DNA of 64,000 nt from Chromatiales bacterium (GCA_016789885.1 JAEUPZ010000005.1:29117-93116); one strand, 5' to 3'; counted from the first letter of the stretch, positions 7,600 through 16,658 are shown. The notes: generated by a model from the sequence alone, not told the origin. Made by a program: numbers and translations.

Positions 7600-8907
7600 A
7601 TGGATCCGCTGAAGGACCGCCGGTTTCGCCTGCTGGCCGCGGTGCTGGCGGCGCTGCTTACCTTCGGCGTGCTGGCTCTGGCCGTCGCGCTGATGGATCC
7701 GCTGCCACCGCGCACCGTGGTCATGGCAACCGGGCCGGACGACAGCGCCTACGGCGAAGTGGGTCGGCGCTACCAGGCGGTGCTGGCCCGCCACGGCGTG
7801 CGGCTCGAGCTGCGGGCCACCCGGGGTGGTGTCGAGAACCTGCAGCTGCTCGGCGACCAGGGCTCGGGGGTCAGCGTGGCGCTGGCCCAGGGCGGCCTGA
7901 CGACCGCCGCCGGGTCACCCGGGGTGGTGTCCCTCGGCACGATGTTCTACGAGCCGGTCTGGCTCTTCGAGGCGGGGGCGGGTGCGCTGCAGCCCGGGGC
8001 CCGCAGCCTGCAGGGGCGCGTGTTCATCGACCGGCCCGGCAGCGGCACCCGCGCACTGGCCGACACGCTGCTGCCGGCCATAGGTCTCGACCTCGGCAGT
8101 GCCGAGGTGGTCGACATGACGGCCACCGAGGCCGGCGAGGCGTTGCTGCGCGGTGAGCTGTCCCTGATGGTGACGGTCAATGCCTGGGAGGTACCGCTGG
8201 TCCAGCGGCTGGCGGCAGCACCCGCGGTCACCACCGTGCCGGCATTGCGGGCCGACGCCCAGGTGGCGCTGCGTCCCTACCTGAGCAAGCTGATGCTGCC
8301 GCGGGGCGTGGCCGACCTGGTCACCGACCGGCCGCCGGAAGACGTGCCCCTGATCGCCGCCAAGGCGAGCCTGCTGGTGCGCGACGACCTGCATCCGGCG
8401 ATTGCCTACCTGCTGCTCGAGGCCGCGTCCGAGGTCCACGGGGCGCCGGGCATCTTCCAGCGGGCCGGACAGTTCCCCGCGGCCGAGCCGATGGACGTAC
8501 CGCTGGCGGTGTCGGCCCGCGAGTACTACCGCAGTGGCCGGCCGTTCATCTACCGCTACCTGCCGTTCTGGCTGGCGTCCCTCGCGTCCCAGCTGGTGCT
8601 GTTGCTCATCCCGGTCGTGGGCGTGCTGTATCCGCTGTTCCGGCTCGTGCCGCTCGCCTACGGCGGGATCATGCGGCTGCGCATCTTTCGCCTGTACGGC
8701 GAGCTGAAGTTCCTCGAGGCCGAGCTCGACACCGCGAAGGGGGGCGAGGCCCTGCAGCGGCTTGGGGGGCAGCTGGAGAACCTGGAGCAGCGCGCCAACC
8801 ACCTGCGCGTGCCGGAGATGTACGCGGACCGGCTCTACACCCTGCGCCTGCACATCAACCTCGTCCGCTCGCGGCTGGCCACCGTCCGCGGGTCGTCAGG
8901 CGGCTGA
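7600..8907 (+). CDS. membrane-anchored TAXI-family substrate-binding protein
   Basis: 435 residues. An N-terminal membrane segment (about 10-32) precedes a TAXI/NMT1-like periplasmic binding domain (begins VVMATGPDDSAYGEVGRRY). Unlike classical TRAP binding proteins it continues into a second membrane segment (about 322-345) and a cytoplasmic helical, partly coiled-coil tail (about 350-430). No TRAP permease lies nearby, so it may act as a sensor or scaffold and not feed a transporter; that is inference. A GTG two codons earlier (7594) could also start it. A small inverted repeat, GTACGC-TAT-GCGTAC, sits at 7525-7539 upstream. Confidence 0.8.
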   Translation: MDPLKDRRFRLLAAVLAALLTFGVLALAVALMDPLPPRTVVMATGPDDSAYGEVGRRYQAVLARHGVRLELRATRGGVENLQLLGDQGSGVSVALAQGGLTTAAGSPGVVSLGTMFYEPVWLFEAGAGALQPGARSLQGRVFIDRPGSGTRALADTLLPAIGLDLGSAEVVDMTATEAGEALLRGELSLMVTVNAWEVPLVQRLAAAPAVTTVPALRADAQVALRPYLSKLMLPRGVADLVTDRPPEDVPLIAAKASLLVRDDLHPAIAYLLLEAASEVHGAPGIFQRAGQFPAAEPMDVPLAVSAREYYRSGRPFIYRYLPFWLASLASQLVLLLIPVVGVLYPLFRLVPLAYGGIMRLRIFRLYGELKFLEAELDTAKGGEALQRLGGQLENLEQRANHLRVPEMYADRLYTLRLHINLVRSRLATVRGSSGG

Positions 8908-8926
8908 GGCCGGGCGCGCCCCGCGG

Positions 8927-9895
8927 TCACGGATCCGCGCCCCAGCGATACTGCCAGGCCGCGCCAACCAGGTCGAAATTGTTGCCGGTGCGGGCCGACA
9001 CGCCCCGGCTCGCATAGAGCCTGAACGAATTGCGGGCGCTGAGCGGCAGCGAGAGCGTCGCGCCCAGGCGCCAGTTCCTCTGCAGGTCGTTTCTGACGAC
9101 GTCGTCCAGGGTCGTCCGGCCGCCGGTGAAGTATGTCGCGTCGAGCGAGCCCCAGACGCCGGGGCGGAAGTTGTAGATCGCGTGCGTCTGCACCTGGTAC
9201 AGAGGCTCCTGCTCGCGCTCCCTGTCGTTGAAAAACTCGTTGTTGTCGGTGAACAGCGTCACCGACGCCTGGCCCTCGATGGTCCACGGGCCGAGCGCCT
9301 TCGAAGCACCGATCTCGGGCTTGAAGGACCAGCGGTTCATGCCGAGGTTCACGAGCCTCGTCTCGTTGTACTGGCCCGCCGGTACGGAGACCTGCAGGCT
9401 GACCCCCACGATCAGGTCCTGCCGGTAGGACCGGAAGGCGACGGGGTCGAGCGCTGGCGCCCCCAGCAGGTTGACCGACATACGCACCAGCGGGTCGGCG
9501 AATCCCGTGACGTCACGCTCGACCGGGTCGCCGTCGAACCTGGCCGTTCCCGACAGGTCGGTGTACGGAACGATCATGTCGATCTTCCCCGATTTGCCCC
9601 ACAGGTCTAGCGCGCGGGCGTAAGCGAGGATCAGGGAAGAGGTTTCCAGATCCGGGTCGGTGAGGGGCAGGGCGGTATCGAAAGCGAGGCCGCCGCTGGT
9701 CGCGGCATAGCCGGCTATCAGGAAGTTGGTGCCGATCGGCGCGTTGGAATAAGCCCGCGGCTCTATGCTCTGCCCCAGGGCGGGGTGCGGGTGGCTCAGG
9801 AGCAGCCCCGCCAGGCAAGCGACGAGCGCTGCAGGCATCGGGCCGCCGACGGCGTGCCGCGGGCGTCGCCGGAACAGTGGGCGCCCGGGCGTCAT
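8927..9895 (-). CDS. outer-membrane beta-barrel protein, phenol MetA-pathway-like
   Basis: 322 residues with a signal peptide (RRRPRH then a hydrophobic core, cleaved near ALGQ). The mature part is rich in alternating beta strands and ends in an aromatic residue region typical of outer-membrane barrels (AAWQYRWGADP). It resembles the 'MetA-pathway of phenol degradation' transporter family, whose members may pass small organics. The frame is open to a GTG at 9964 that overlaps the DUF2252 stop as GTGA, which would give a 65-residue leader; I prefer the ATG at 9895. Probably co-transcribed with DUF2252. Confidence 0.75.
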   Translation of the reverse strand: MTPGRPLFRRRPRHAVGGPMPAALVACLAGLLLSHPHPALGQSIEPRAYSNAPIGTNFLIAGYAATSGGLAFDTALPLTDPDLETSSLILAYARALDLWGKSGKIDMIVPYTDLSGTARFDGDPVERDVTGFADPLVRMSVNLLGAPALDPVAFRSYRQDLIVGVSLQVSVPAGQYNETRLVNLGMNRWSFKPEIGASKALGPWTIEGQASVTLFTDNNEFFNDREREQEPLYQVQTHAIYNFRPGVWGSLDATYFTGGRTTLDDVVRNDLQRNWRLGATLSLPLSARNSFRLYASRGVSARTGNNFDLVGAAWQYRWGADP

Positions 9896-9960
9896 TGCGG
9901 GCCGGCCAGGGGCGCCGCCAGCGGGCAAGGGCCGGGCCACCGGGCGTTGGGCCAGCTGCC

Positions 9961-11379
9961 TCACTCTTCCTCGATCAGCGCCTTGATCTTCCCCGACTTG
10001 ACCGCGGCGACCAGCGCTGCGTGGTCGCGGGTGTTCTGCTCCGCATAGGCCACCGCGAACCCGCCGATCGCCTTGTCGAAGTTGTCGGTCTTGCCGAGGT
10101 AGCCGCTGATCAGCGCGGCATCGCCCGACCGTGCATGGGAACGCGCGAGCGTCTGGCCGCAGAGCGCGGCGTACAGCATGGACTGCTCCGCCGTCGCACC
10201 CTCGATCGGCGGCGACATCTTCATGTCGCGCAGCTGGCGGACGTAGTAGCTGTAGCCGCCGCGGCTGCGCATCCAGCCGAGGAAGATGTCGCTCGAGGAC
10301 TGCATCAGCCGCTGTCCCGTGACGACGCGCTGGCCGTGGTTGCCGTAAATGCTCTTGCCGGCGTAGGGCTCGAGTACCGACGGGCAGGCTTCCTTGAACT
10401 GCAGCAGCAGGGGATGGTTCTCCGCCGAGAAGAACAGGCCGACAAAGCAGCGCGTGCCCACGCTGCCGATGCCGACTGCCTTGATGGCCACGTCCTCGAG
10501 GCGGTACCGGTCGAACAGTACGCGACGCTCCTCCGGCAGGCTCTCCCGGTAGTCCGCCAGCGCATCGCGGACGCGCCGGTCGAAGTCCTTGGCTGATACG
10601 TGGAACAGGACGGGTGGCTGGTCGATCAGGCGGCGGCGCCCGCCCACTTCGCCGCTGATCTTCGGATACAGCTGGTCACCGATACGCTCCTTCGCAGCGC
10701 CGGCGATCTCCTGCCGGATCTTCCGGATCCTCGCGTTGGGCGCCATGTCGATGATCGCCTGGATGTCGAGGCGGTCGTACCAGACCTCGAGCGGGCTCAT
10801 CTTCGACAGCTCGAGCATGCGCGTGCGATACGCGCGTACGCATTCGATTGCGCTCGCCCTGGCCTGCCGCTCGGAGAGCCCGTTGTCCCGCGCTGCCACG
10901 ACGAAGCTGACGGCGAGCCGCTTGACGTCCCACTCGAAGGGCGCCGGCAGGGTCTCGTCGAAATCGTTGATGTCGAAGACCAGGTTGCGCTCGGGGGTCG
11001 CGAACAGGCCGAAGTTGAGCAGGTGGCAGTCGCCACAGGCCTGCACCCGGATGCCGCTCGTCGGCGTGGTGGCGAGGTCGTGGGCCATCAGGCCGGCGGA
11101 GCCCCGCAGGAAGGTGAACGGGCTCCGCAGCATGCGCCCGTAGCGGATCGGCACCAGCTCGGGCAGCCGGTCGCGGTTGGACCGGCGCAGGAGTTCGATG
11201 GGGTCGCGGGCCTTGGCCGGTCGTTTCCAGCCGGCATGGCTGCTGCGCGGTACCGAGTCGCGCAACGCGTTGCCGGCGGCCAGACGGGCTTCCCGCGACA
11301 GGAAGGCGGGCTCGCGGTGCCCGGTTCTTACGTCATCCGTCGCGTCGCTGGCGGGCTTTGCCGCGGCACGTCTGGCCAT
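9961..11379 (-). CDS. DUF2252 family protein
   Basis: 472-residue protein of the DUF2252 family, seen from segments such as FTFLRGSAGLMAHDLA, CGDCHLLNFGLFATPERNLVFDIND and DFDETLPAPFEWDVKRLA. The HxxN...DxxD layout resembles kinase-like/aminoglycoside phosphotransferase folds, and the family is suspected to be phosphotransferase-related; no activity is established. No signal peptide, so cytoplasmic. A GTGA overlap at its 3' end joins it to the barrel gene in one possible operon. Confidence 0.85.
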   Translation of the reverse strand: MARRAAAKPASDATDDVRTGHREPAFLSREARLAAGNALRDSVPRSSHAGWKRPAKARDPIELLRRSNRDRLPELVPIRYGRMLRSPFTFLRGSAGLMAHDLATTPTSGIRVQACGDCHLLNFGLFATPERNLVFDINDFDETLPAPFEWDVKRLAVSFVVAARDNGLSERQARASAIECVRAYRTRMLELSKMSPLEVWYDRLDIQAIIDMAPNARIRKIRQEIAGAAKERIGDQLYPKISGEVGGRRRLIDQPPVLFHVSAKDFDRRVRDALADYRESLPEERRVLFDRYRLEDVAIKAVGIGSVGTRCFVGLFFSAENHPLLLQFKEACPSVLEPYAGKSIYGNHGQRVVTGQRLMQSSSDIFLGWMRSRGGYSYYVRQLRDMKMSPPIEGATAEQSMLYAALCGQTLARSHARSGDAALISGYLGKTDNFDKAIGGFAVAYAEQNTRDHAALVAAVKSGKIKALIEEE

Positions 11380-11572
11380 GTTCCACTCTCACCCGCCCTC
11401 GCGGGATATCGATTCACTGGCCGGAGATGCTACCAGCAAGCCCCCCGAATGGCTGCGTACGGCTCGCCTGCAGACGCCGGGACAGCGTGGGCAACTGGGG
11501 GCGCGCCGGGAAGCGAGCCCATGCTCGCGGGTCGGGGACCGATCGGCCGTGATCGCCGCCGGGCCCGCAGGC

Positions 11573-11977
11573 CTACCCCCCGCTCACGACGCGACTCCAG
11601 AGGTCCATCACCCCGTCAGCGACGGTCCGGTCGGGGTTGGCGGTGCAGTAATCCAGGACGTGCCGGCCGATGCGCTCGAAGGTCCAGCGGTTCCCGTTGG
11701 GCACTTCCGCCAGGAACGCATTGAGCGCCTTGCCAGAGCGTGCGTTCACGTATCCCTGGAACCAGTACAGCACCGCCTGGTCGAAGCCGCTCGGCCCGTT
11801 CGGGTGGATGTAGGCGTAGTAGTCGCACTTGGTGGCGCCCATGTCGTCGACGCCGCCCATGCCTTCGCGCAGGCGGACCGGGTCGGCCGACGCCGGCCCG
11901 GCGGCCAGCGAGAGGCCGATCAACGCCGCGGGCGCCAATACCCGCGCAATCCCTGCAGCCAGCGCTCTATTCGGCAT
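11573..11977 (-). CDS. small secreted HdeA/HdeB-like protein
   Basis: 134 residues: a clear signal peptide cut after GPASA (residue 31), then about 103 residues with two cysteines (Cys51, Cys111) that could form one disulfide. The pattern W-FQGYVNARSGKALN followed by LDYCTANPDRTVADGVMDLW resembles HdeA/HdeB-type periplasmic acid chaperones, though the match is by eye. The ATG at 11977 lies 6-8 bases after GGTGAG and overlaps the end of the membrane-protein gene by 11 bases, so the two are coupled. May be the periplasmic partner of that membrane protein. Confidence 0.7.
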   Translation of the reverse strand: MPNRALAAGIARVLAPAALIGLSLAAGPASADPVRLREGMGGVDDMGATKCDYYAYIHPNGPSGFDQAVLYWFQGYVNARSGKALNAFLAEVPNGNRWTFERIGRHVLDYCTANPDRTVADGVMDLWSRVVSGG

Positions 11978-12917
11978 GGCGCTCACCCACTTCCGACGGC
12001 TTCTTGGGCGCGTAGATGATCATCGCGGCCATCACCACGAAGGCGAGGCAGATGAGCCCGACCTCGGTGAGGTACTCGTAGGGCTCGACCCAGACCTCGG
12101 TCAGCAGGCCCCAGTGGGAGAAGATCTCGGCGTTGATCCAGAGGATGTTCGCCGTCGGAATCGCATAGCGCAGCGCCGTGGAGGTGCGCCGGTAGCGGAT
12201 CAGCCGGCTGAAGCAGAAGCCGCCCCAGACGATCGACAGCACGCAGGTGGCCGCCTCGGCGATGAACGCGCTCTGGCCGGTGCCGACGATGGACGGGTCG
12301 AAGATGAGCAGGTTCCAGGCATAGACGAACCACGTGACGTAGAACGTCTCCATGAACGTGATGATGGCGTAGTTGCGGTCCTTCGCCATCTTCGTGCTGG
12401 GCCCGAGCCCCTCGCGCAGCCCCATGCGGTTCTGCAGCCACACGAACATGTTGCAGCGCGTGTCCTTGTCGAACAGGTAGAAGCAGCACATCGTGAGCAG
12501 CACGCCGACGGTGGCGGCCATGATCATGTACTCGGGCTCGCCGATCGGCGCACCGACCACGGCCTCGCGCAGCCGCGGCAGCATGCCGAAGTTCTTGCGG
12601 CCGTAGTACATGTAGAAGAACTCGACCCACGTCATCCAGACGATGATCGCGGCGAAGAAGCCGGACCAGGTCGCGAAGCTCTCGCTCTTCGACTTGACGC
12701 CGTACCAGAGCAGAACGATGCCGCCGAGGCCGAGGAAGATCGAGACTGGGTAGGTCAGGTCGCGGCCGAGACCGTCCTCGATGAAGGTCATGACGGCATG
12801 GCCGACACCCACGCCGACGAACATCAGCACGCAGGTCAGGATGCCGACCCACGGTGGGCGCCAGAGCTTGGAGCCGCCGACGGTGGGGGCAGTCGCGGGT
12901 GCGGTGGTTTCGGCCAT
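11967..12917 (-). CDS. polytopic membrane protein of unknown function
   Basis: 316 residues with about 7-8 membrane spans. It has many aromatic and acidic residues inside or next to spans: WMTWVEFFYMYYG near residue 97, FMETFYVTWFVYAW near 190 and NAEIFSHWGLLTEVW near 262. I do not recognise the family; I considered AmoA/PmoA/AmoC-like monooxygenase subunits, but their diagnostic motifs are absent. Buried Glu/His/Tyr could hold a metal or cofactor. Start at 12917 follows the TetR operator region; it heads a two-gene unit with the HdeA-like gene. Probably repressed by the divergent TetR. Confidence 0.8.
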   Translation of the reverse strand: MAETTAPATAPTVGGSKLWRPPWVGILTCVLMFVGVGVGHAVMTFIEDGLGRDLTYPVSIFLGLGGIVLLWYGVKSKSESFATWSGFFAAIIVWMTWVEFFYMYYGRKNFGMLPRLREAVVGAPIGEPEYMIMAATVGVLLTMCCFYLFDKDTRCNMFVWLQNRMGLREGLGPSTKMAKDRNYAIITFMETFYVTWFVYAWNLLIFDPSIVGTGQSAFIAEAATCVLSIVWGGFCFSRLIRYRRTSTALRYAIPTANILWINAEIFSHWGLLTEVWVEPYEYLTEVGLICLAFVVMAAMIIYAPKKPSEVGERHAE

Positions 12918-12960
12918 GGCACGGACTCCGGCTCGTCTCTGGCGAGCACAGGATGAAAAA

Positions 12961-12985
12961 TATACACGGTTGTATAAGAATACAA
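12961..12985. promoter_or_regulatory. TetR operator: two overlapping palindromes
   Basis: Two perfect palindromes overlap: TATACA-CGGT-TGTATA (12961-12976) and TTGTAT-AAGA-ATACAA (12970-12985), giving three alternating half-sites. On the minus strand TTGTAT at 12985-12980 and TATTTT 17 bases on could be the -35/-10 of the membrane-protein gene, so binding would block it. The plus-strand tetR ATG is only five bases after the second palindrome, so tetR is probably autoregulated as well. Confidence 0.75.
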
Positions 12986-12990
12986 CCCCC

Positions 12991-13623
12991 ATGAAGTCCA
13001 CCGTGCGCAAGCCCCGCCGCCGCAGCCCCGTGACCCGGCCCGCCGTACTCGATCGTCGCAGCCGCGCCTGGGAAGCCATCCTGGACGTGGCCGGGCGCCT
13101 CATGGCCGAGCGCGGTCCGGCGGCCGTCAGCGTCGAGGAGATCCTGCTCGGTGCCGGCATCTCCCGCGGCACCTTCTACAGCTACTGCCGGGACAAGTCC
13201 GACCTGGTCGTCGCGATCATCGAGCCGGTCTTTGCCGAGGGGACGCAGCGGCTGGCGGAACTCGCCCGGGGCGAGCCGGGCGCGGTGGTGCCGGGGATCA
13301 TCGACCTGTACCTCGATCTCTGGGCCCGCCACCGTCATGCACTGATGATGATCCCCCAGGTCGACAAGGCTGCGTTCACCCGGCTGGGCGCGGCGCACGG
13401 CAGCTTTGCCGGCGCCATGCAGCAGGCCCTGCAGCTGGCCGCCGATGGGGGCCGGCTGCGCAACGGCAGTGCGGCGTGGAGTTTCCGCGTCATCGCCCGC
13501 ACCGCCGTCCCGCTGCTGCGGGTCTACGACGACCACCCGGAGGGCCAGCGGCTGTATGCCGAGTCGCTGGCAGCGCTCCTCGGCAACCCCGACGCCGGAC
13601 GCACGCGGGCGGTACCGCGATGA
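12991..13623 (+). CDS. TetR/AcrR-family transcriptional regulator
   Basis: 210 residues. The N-terminal helix-turn-helix spans about 47-66 (VSVEEILLGAGISRGTFYSY, the usual TetR signature); the C-terminal half is a ligand-binding/dimer domain. The ATG lies directly after the operator with no spacer for a long leader. It is divergent from the membrane protein/HdeA-like pair and overlaps the serine hydrolase gene as ATGA. It likely controls both sides. Inducer unknown; lipid-like or aromatic molecules are common for the family. Confidence 0.92.
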   Translation: MKSTVRKPRRRSPVTRPAVLDRRSRAWEAILDVAGRLMAERGPAAVSVEEILLGAGISRGTFYSYCRDKSDLVVAIIEPVFAEGTQRLAELARGEPGAVVPGIIDLYLDLWARHRHALMMIPQVDKAAFTRLGAAHGSFAGAMQQALQLAADGGRLRNGSAAWSFRVIARTAVPLLRVYDDHPEGQRLYAESLAALLGNPDAGRTRAVPR

Positions 13624-14801
13624 AGTGGCTTCGCAGGCTGCTGGCCGTGCTGCTGGCCATCGTGGTGCTCGCCACGGTGGCGCTCTACGTGGCCGATCCC
13701 GTGGTCGCGACGCGCATGCTGTCGATGCCCTTCGGCGGCGCGATGGGCCCCGTCGTGCCGGTGCCCGGGCGCGCCGGTCCCGGCCTGCCGCTGGCCGGGC
13801 CCGACGCCCGCACCATCGACGGCGCAGCGCTCGAGGCGGCGGTCGCCTATGGCGCGGAGACCGGCAGCCACGCGCTCCTCGTCTGGCAGGGAGATGCCCT
13901 GCAGCTCGAGCACTACTACCCGGGCTTCGGTGCCGGCACGCGCACGCCGACCCAGTCGATGCACAAGTCCGTGGTGGCCCTGCTTTACGGTGCGGCCATC
14001 CGCGACGGCTTCATCGGCAGCGTGGACGACGCCGTCGGGAAATACCTGCCGGAATGGCGCGACGATCCCCGCGGGCAGGTGACACTGCGCCAGTTACTGC
14101 AGCAGGCGAGCGGCATCGGCTACCCGAGGACCAACTACCTGAACCCGGCCGGCGATTTCCTGCAGATCATGATGGGCGGGAACCTCGAGCAGAAGCTGCT
14201 GGCCCAGCCCGCCGAGCAGCCGCCCGACACGCAGTTCGACTACCACAACGTCAACGTCGGCCTTCTGGGCATCGTGCTCGAGCGCGCCGTCGGCCGTCCC
14301 TATGCCGAGTACCTGTCCAGCGCCCTGTGGCAGCCGATAGGCGCCGACGACGCCACGGTCACCCTCGACTCCGATGTCCACCGCACGCCCCGCACCTACT
14401 GCTGCCTCGATGCGACGGCCCGGTCGTGGCTGCGGCTCGGGTTGCTGCACCTGAACGATGGCGCCTCTGATGGCGTGCAGGTGCTGCCGAGGGAGTGGAT
14501 GGCGGAGGTAGTGACCCCGTCACGCCACAACCCGGGGTACGGCTACCTGACCTGGCTCGGTACGCGGTACCAGCGGGAGCGGCGCTACAACCACAAGTCG
14601 CCGGTGGCTGCCTTCCAGTCCGAGCCGTTTGCAGCGCCCGATGTCCGGTTCTTCGATGGCTTCGGCGGCCAGCGCGTCTACGTCGTGCCGTCGCACCGGC
14701 TCGTCATCGTCCGCACCGGTGCGCTCGCCATGGACTGGGACGACGCCCGGCTGCCCAACCTGATCATCGCCGGGCTCCGGCCCGCGCCGGCCGGCCGCTG
14801 A
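13620..14801 (+). CDS. beta-lactamase-family serine hydrolase (class C fold)
   Basis: 393-residue hydrolase with an N-terminal membrane anchor or signal (residues 5-24). The catalytic SxxK is Ser113-Met-His-Lys116, and the YxN motif is Tyr208-His-Asn210, both as in the PF00144 penicillin-binding/esterase group. The third box is not the classical KTG. Substrate could be an ester, amide or peptide; no evidence it is a true beta-lactamase. Its start overlaps tetR by four bases (ATGA), so it is in the TetR operon. Confidence 0.88.
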   Translation: MKWLRRLLAVLLAIVVLATVALYVADPVVATRMLSMPFGGAMGPVVPVPGRAGPGLPLAGPDARTIDGAALEAAVAYGAETGSHALLVWQGDALQLEHYYPGFGAGTRTPTQSMHKSVVALLYGAAIRDGFIGSVDDAVGKYLPEWRDDPRGQVTLRQLLQQASGIGYPRTNYLNPAGDFLQIMMGGNLEQKLLAQPAEQPPDTQFDYHNVNVGLLGIVLERAVGRPYAEYLSSALWQPIGADDATVTLDSDVHRTPRTYCCLDATARSWLRLGLLHLNDGASDGVQVLPREWMAEVVTPSRHNPGYGYLTWLGTRYQRERRYNHKSPVAAFQSEPFAAPDVRFFDGFGGQRVYVVPSHRLVIVRTGALAMDWDDARLPNLIIAGLRPAPAGR

Positions 14802-14823
14802 GGCGGGCGGCAGTCGCGTCCCG

Positions 14824-14843
14824 GCCGGTCCGCCAGGACCGGC
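14824..14843 (+). terminator. hairpin after the TetR operon
   Basis: GCCGGTCC and GGACCGGC form a perfect 8-base stem with a GCCA loop, 22 bases after the hydrolase stop. No T tract follows. Confidence 0.45.
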
Positions 14844-14999
14844 TGGAGGCACCAGCGCGCGGTCGACCCACGCGCGACCACCGCATGACGGCGGCGACGA
14901 ACGCCCGGCCGTGTCACTATCGCGTTGCCTGGTTGATCCGGCCGGCGGATGTGGTCGAAGCGTCCCGGACAAGCGGCCAGCACCCGAAGGTCATGCGCG

Positions 15000-15740
15000 A
15001 TGTTCGATCTGTCACCGATGCCGTTATCCCGTTCCGTACCAACCCGGGTCTGCCGCCGCGCCGGGCGGCCTCGAGGACGCAGCGCCCCCGGCCCGTGGCC
15101 GGCGATCGGCCTGCTGGCCGCCGCCGTGCTGGGTACGGCCTGCAGCGAAGCCGGGCCCGCACCCGCGGGGTTCAGGCCGGTTCCGACCCAGTTCATCGCA
15201 GCGCTGGCCGAACCCGATGCAACCTCCGGCACCGGTGCCGAGCAGTGGGGGCTGTGGCCGGTGGACCCTGGCCCGCGGGGCGTACGCCTGAGCCGCTTCG
15301 AGCAGCTGAAGGCAGCGGGCGGCATGGCCCCGGCGCGGTGGCAGTTCGACGGACGCGACTGGTGGCTCGAGGAGAATGGCCTGATCATGGAGCCGCCGCA
15401 GTTCCCGCTGGCGCCCGGTCGCTACCTCGTGACCGGTGACCGCGAGGTCACGACGGTGCTCACCGTGTACCCCGACGATGCGAACGGCAACCGGCGCTGG
15501 GAACTCGCTGACGGGGCAACGCTGTACGACGTGACGCACCTGGGCTGCCGCTCGGCGCGCTACACGCCGGCAGCCCCGGGCGGTGACTGCTCGCCGGCCA
15601 ACGCGCCCCGCGACGCGTTCCGCGTCGCCCCCGGTGCCGCGATGCCGCCCGTCGCGGGCTGCAGCAAGCAGGATTACGCGGTGCTGTTCGTCATTGGCGT
15701 CGAGGCGCGGGGCGGGTCACCGGGCGCCGGCGGCCGCTAG
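15000..15740 (+). CDS. lipoprotein of unknown function
   Basis: 246 residues with a lipobox LGTAC at Cys48, so probably anchored to a membrane. The stretch before it is long and Arg-rich; the true start could be later, but no better codon is seen. The mature part has four or more Cys, WPVDPGPRGVRLS, WWLEENGLIMEPPQFPLAPGRYLVTGDREVTTVLTV broken over a beta-rich domain, and HLGCRSARYTP. I do not recognise the family. Alone between a hairpin and the methyltransferase gene. Confidence 0.7.
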   Translation: MFDLSPMPLSRSVPTRVCRRAGRPRGRSAPGPWPAIGLLAAAVLGTACSEAGPAPAGFRPVPTQFIAALAEPDATSGTGAEQWGLWPVDPGPRGVRLSRFEQLKAAGGMAPARWQFDGRDWWLEENGLIMEPPQFPLAPGRYLVTGDREVTTVLTVYPDDANGNRRWELADGATLYDVTHLGCRSARYTPAAPGGDCSPANAPRDAFRVAPGAAMPPVAGCSKQDYAVLFVIGVEARGGSPGAGGR

Positions 15741-15760
15741 GCCTGCAGGACAAGCGCGGC

Positions 15761-16549
15761 ATGCCGGCACGACGCGAGATCACCTCGGCGAAGAACCCCG
15801 TGGTGCACCGCTTCCGCGACGCCGCCGAGGGCCGGATCCCGGGGCTGCTGCTGGCGGAGGGCCAGCGCCTGGTCCGCGAGGCGCTGGCCGCGGGACTGCC
15901 GGTGCACGAGGCGGCCGTGTCCCCCGCGTGCCACGACCTGGACCTCATCCGCGAGCTCGAGGCCCGGGCCACGACGTTCCTCGACTGCTCGGTCGACGCG
16001 CTCGCGAAGATGAGCGCGCTGGAGACCCCGCCCGGCGTGGCGATCCTTGTCGAACGGCCGTCCGCGACGGAGGCAGACCTGCTGGGTGGCCCCGGGGCAC
16101 CGCTCGTGGTCGTGGCGGCGGGCGTGGGTGATCCCGGCAACCTCGGCTCCATCCTGCGCGCTGCGGAGGCGGCCGGGGCGACGGGCTGCATCACGCTGCA
16201 GGGTGGTGCCGACCCGTTCCGCGACAAGGCGGTGCGCGGGTCGATGGGTTCGGTCTTCCGCCTGCCCGTGCTGGCGGGCCTCGACGCGGCGGCGGTCGTC
16301 GACTTTGCCCGGCGTCACGGTCTGCAGGTCGTGGCCGCCGACGGCGGTGCCGGCACGGCCTACACGGCGGTGGACCTGCGGGGGCCGACGCTGCTGGTGC
16401 TCGGTGCGGAGGCGGCGGGCGTGCCGGGAGGCCTGCTGGCGGCCGCCGATACCCGCGTCCGCATCCCACTGCGGTCGCCAGTCGAGAGCCTGAACGTGGC
16501 CGTGGCGGCCGGCGTGCTGCTGTTCGAGGCCCGGCGCCAGCGCGGCTGA
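15761..16549 (+). CDS. TrmH/SpoU-family RNA 2'-O-methyltransferase
   Basis: 262-residue RNA ribose methyltransferase of the SPOUT superfamily. An N-terminal substrate-binding domain (SAKNPVVHRFRDA, LLAEGQRLVREAL) is followed by the knotted catalytic domain with motif 1 GDPGNLGSILRAAEAAG, motif 2 LVLGAEAAGVP and motif 3 IPLRSPVESLNVAVAAGVLLFE. The target nucleotide (rRNA or tRNA) cannot be told from the sequence. Starts 20 bases after the lipoprotein stop. Confidence 0.93.
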   Translation: MPARREITSAKNPVVHRFRDAAEGRIPGLLLAEGQRLVREALAAGLPVHEAAVSPACHDLDLIRELEARATTFLDCSVDALAKMSALETPPGVAILVERPSATEADLLGGPGAPLVVVAAGVGDPGNLGSILRAAEAAGATGCITLQGGADPFRDKAVRGSMGSVFRLPVLAGLDAAAVVDFARRHGLQVVAADGGAGTAYTAVDLRGPTLLVLGAEAAGVPGGLLAAADTRVRIPLRSPVESLNVAVAAGVLLFEARRQRG

Positions 16550-16658
16550 TGCGGCGGTGGCCCGATGCGGCCGCTGCGGGTGAAGGGCAGGCCAGCGGCG
16601 GGGAGGGCGCATATCGCCCGCCCACTGCCCGGCGCACAAGGCTGCCGGTCGCTTCTCC

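Noticed and set aside
11967..12917. Ammonia or methane monooxygenase subunit
   Set aside because: Membrane layout is suggestive, but motifs of AmoA, AmoB, AmoC and PmoC are missing and no sister subunits are adjacent.
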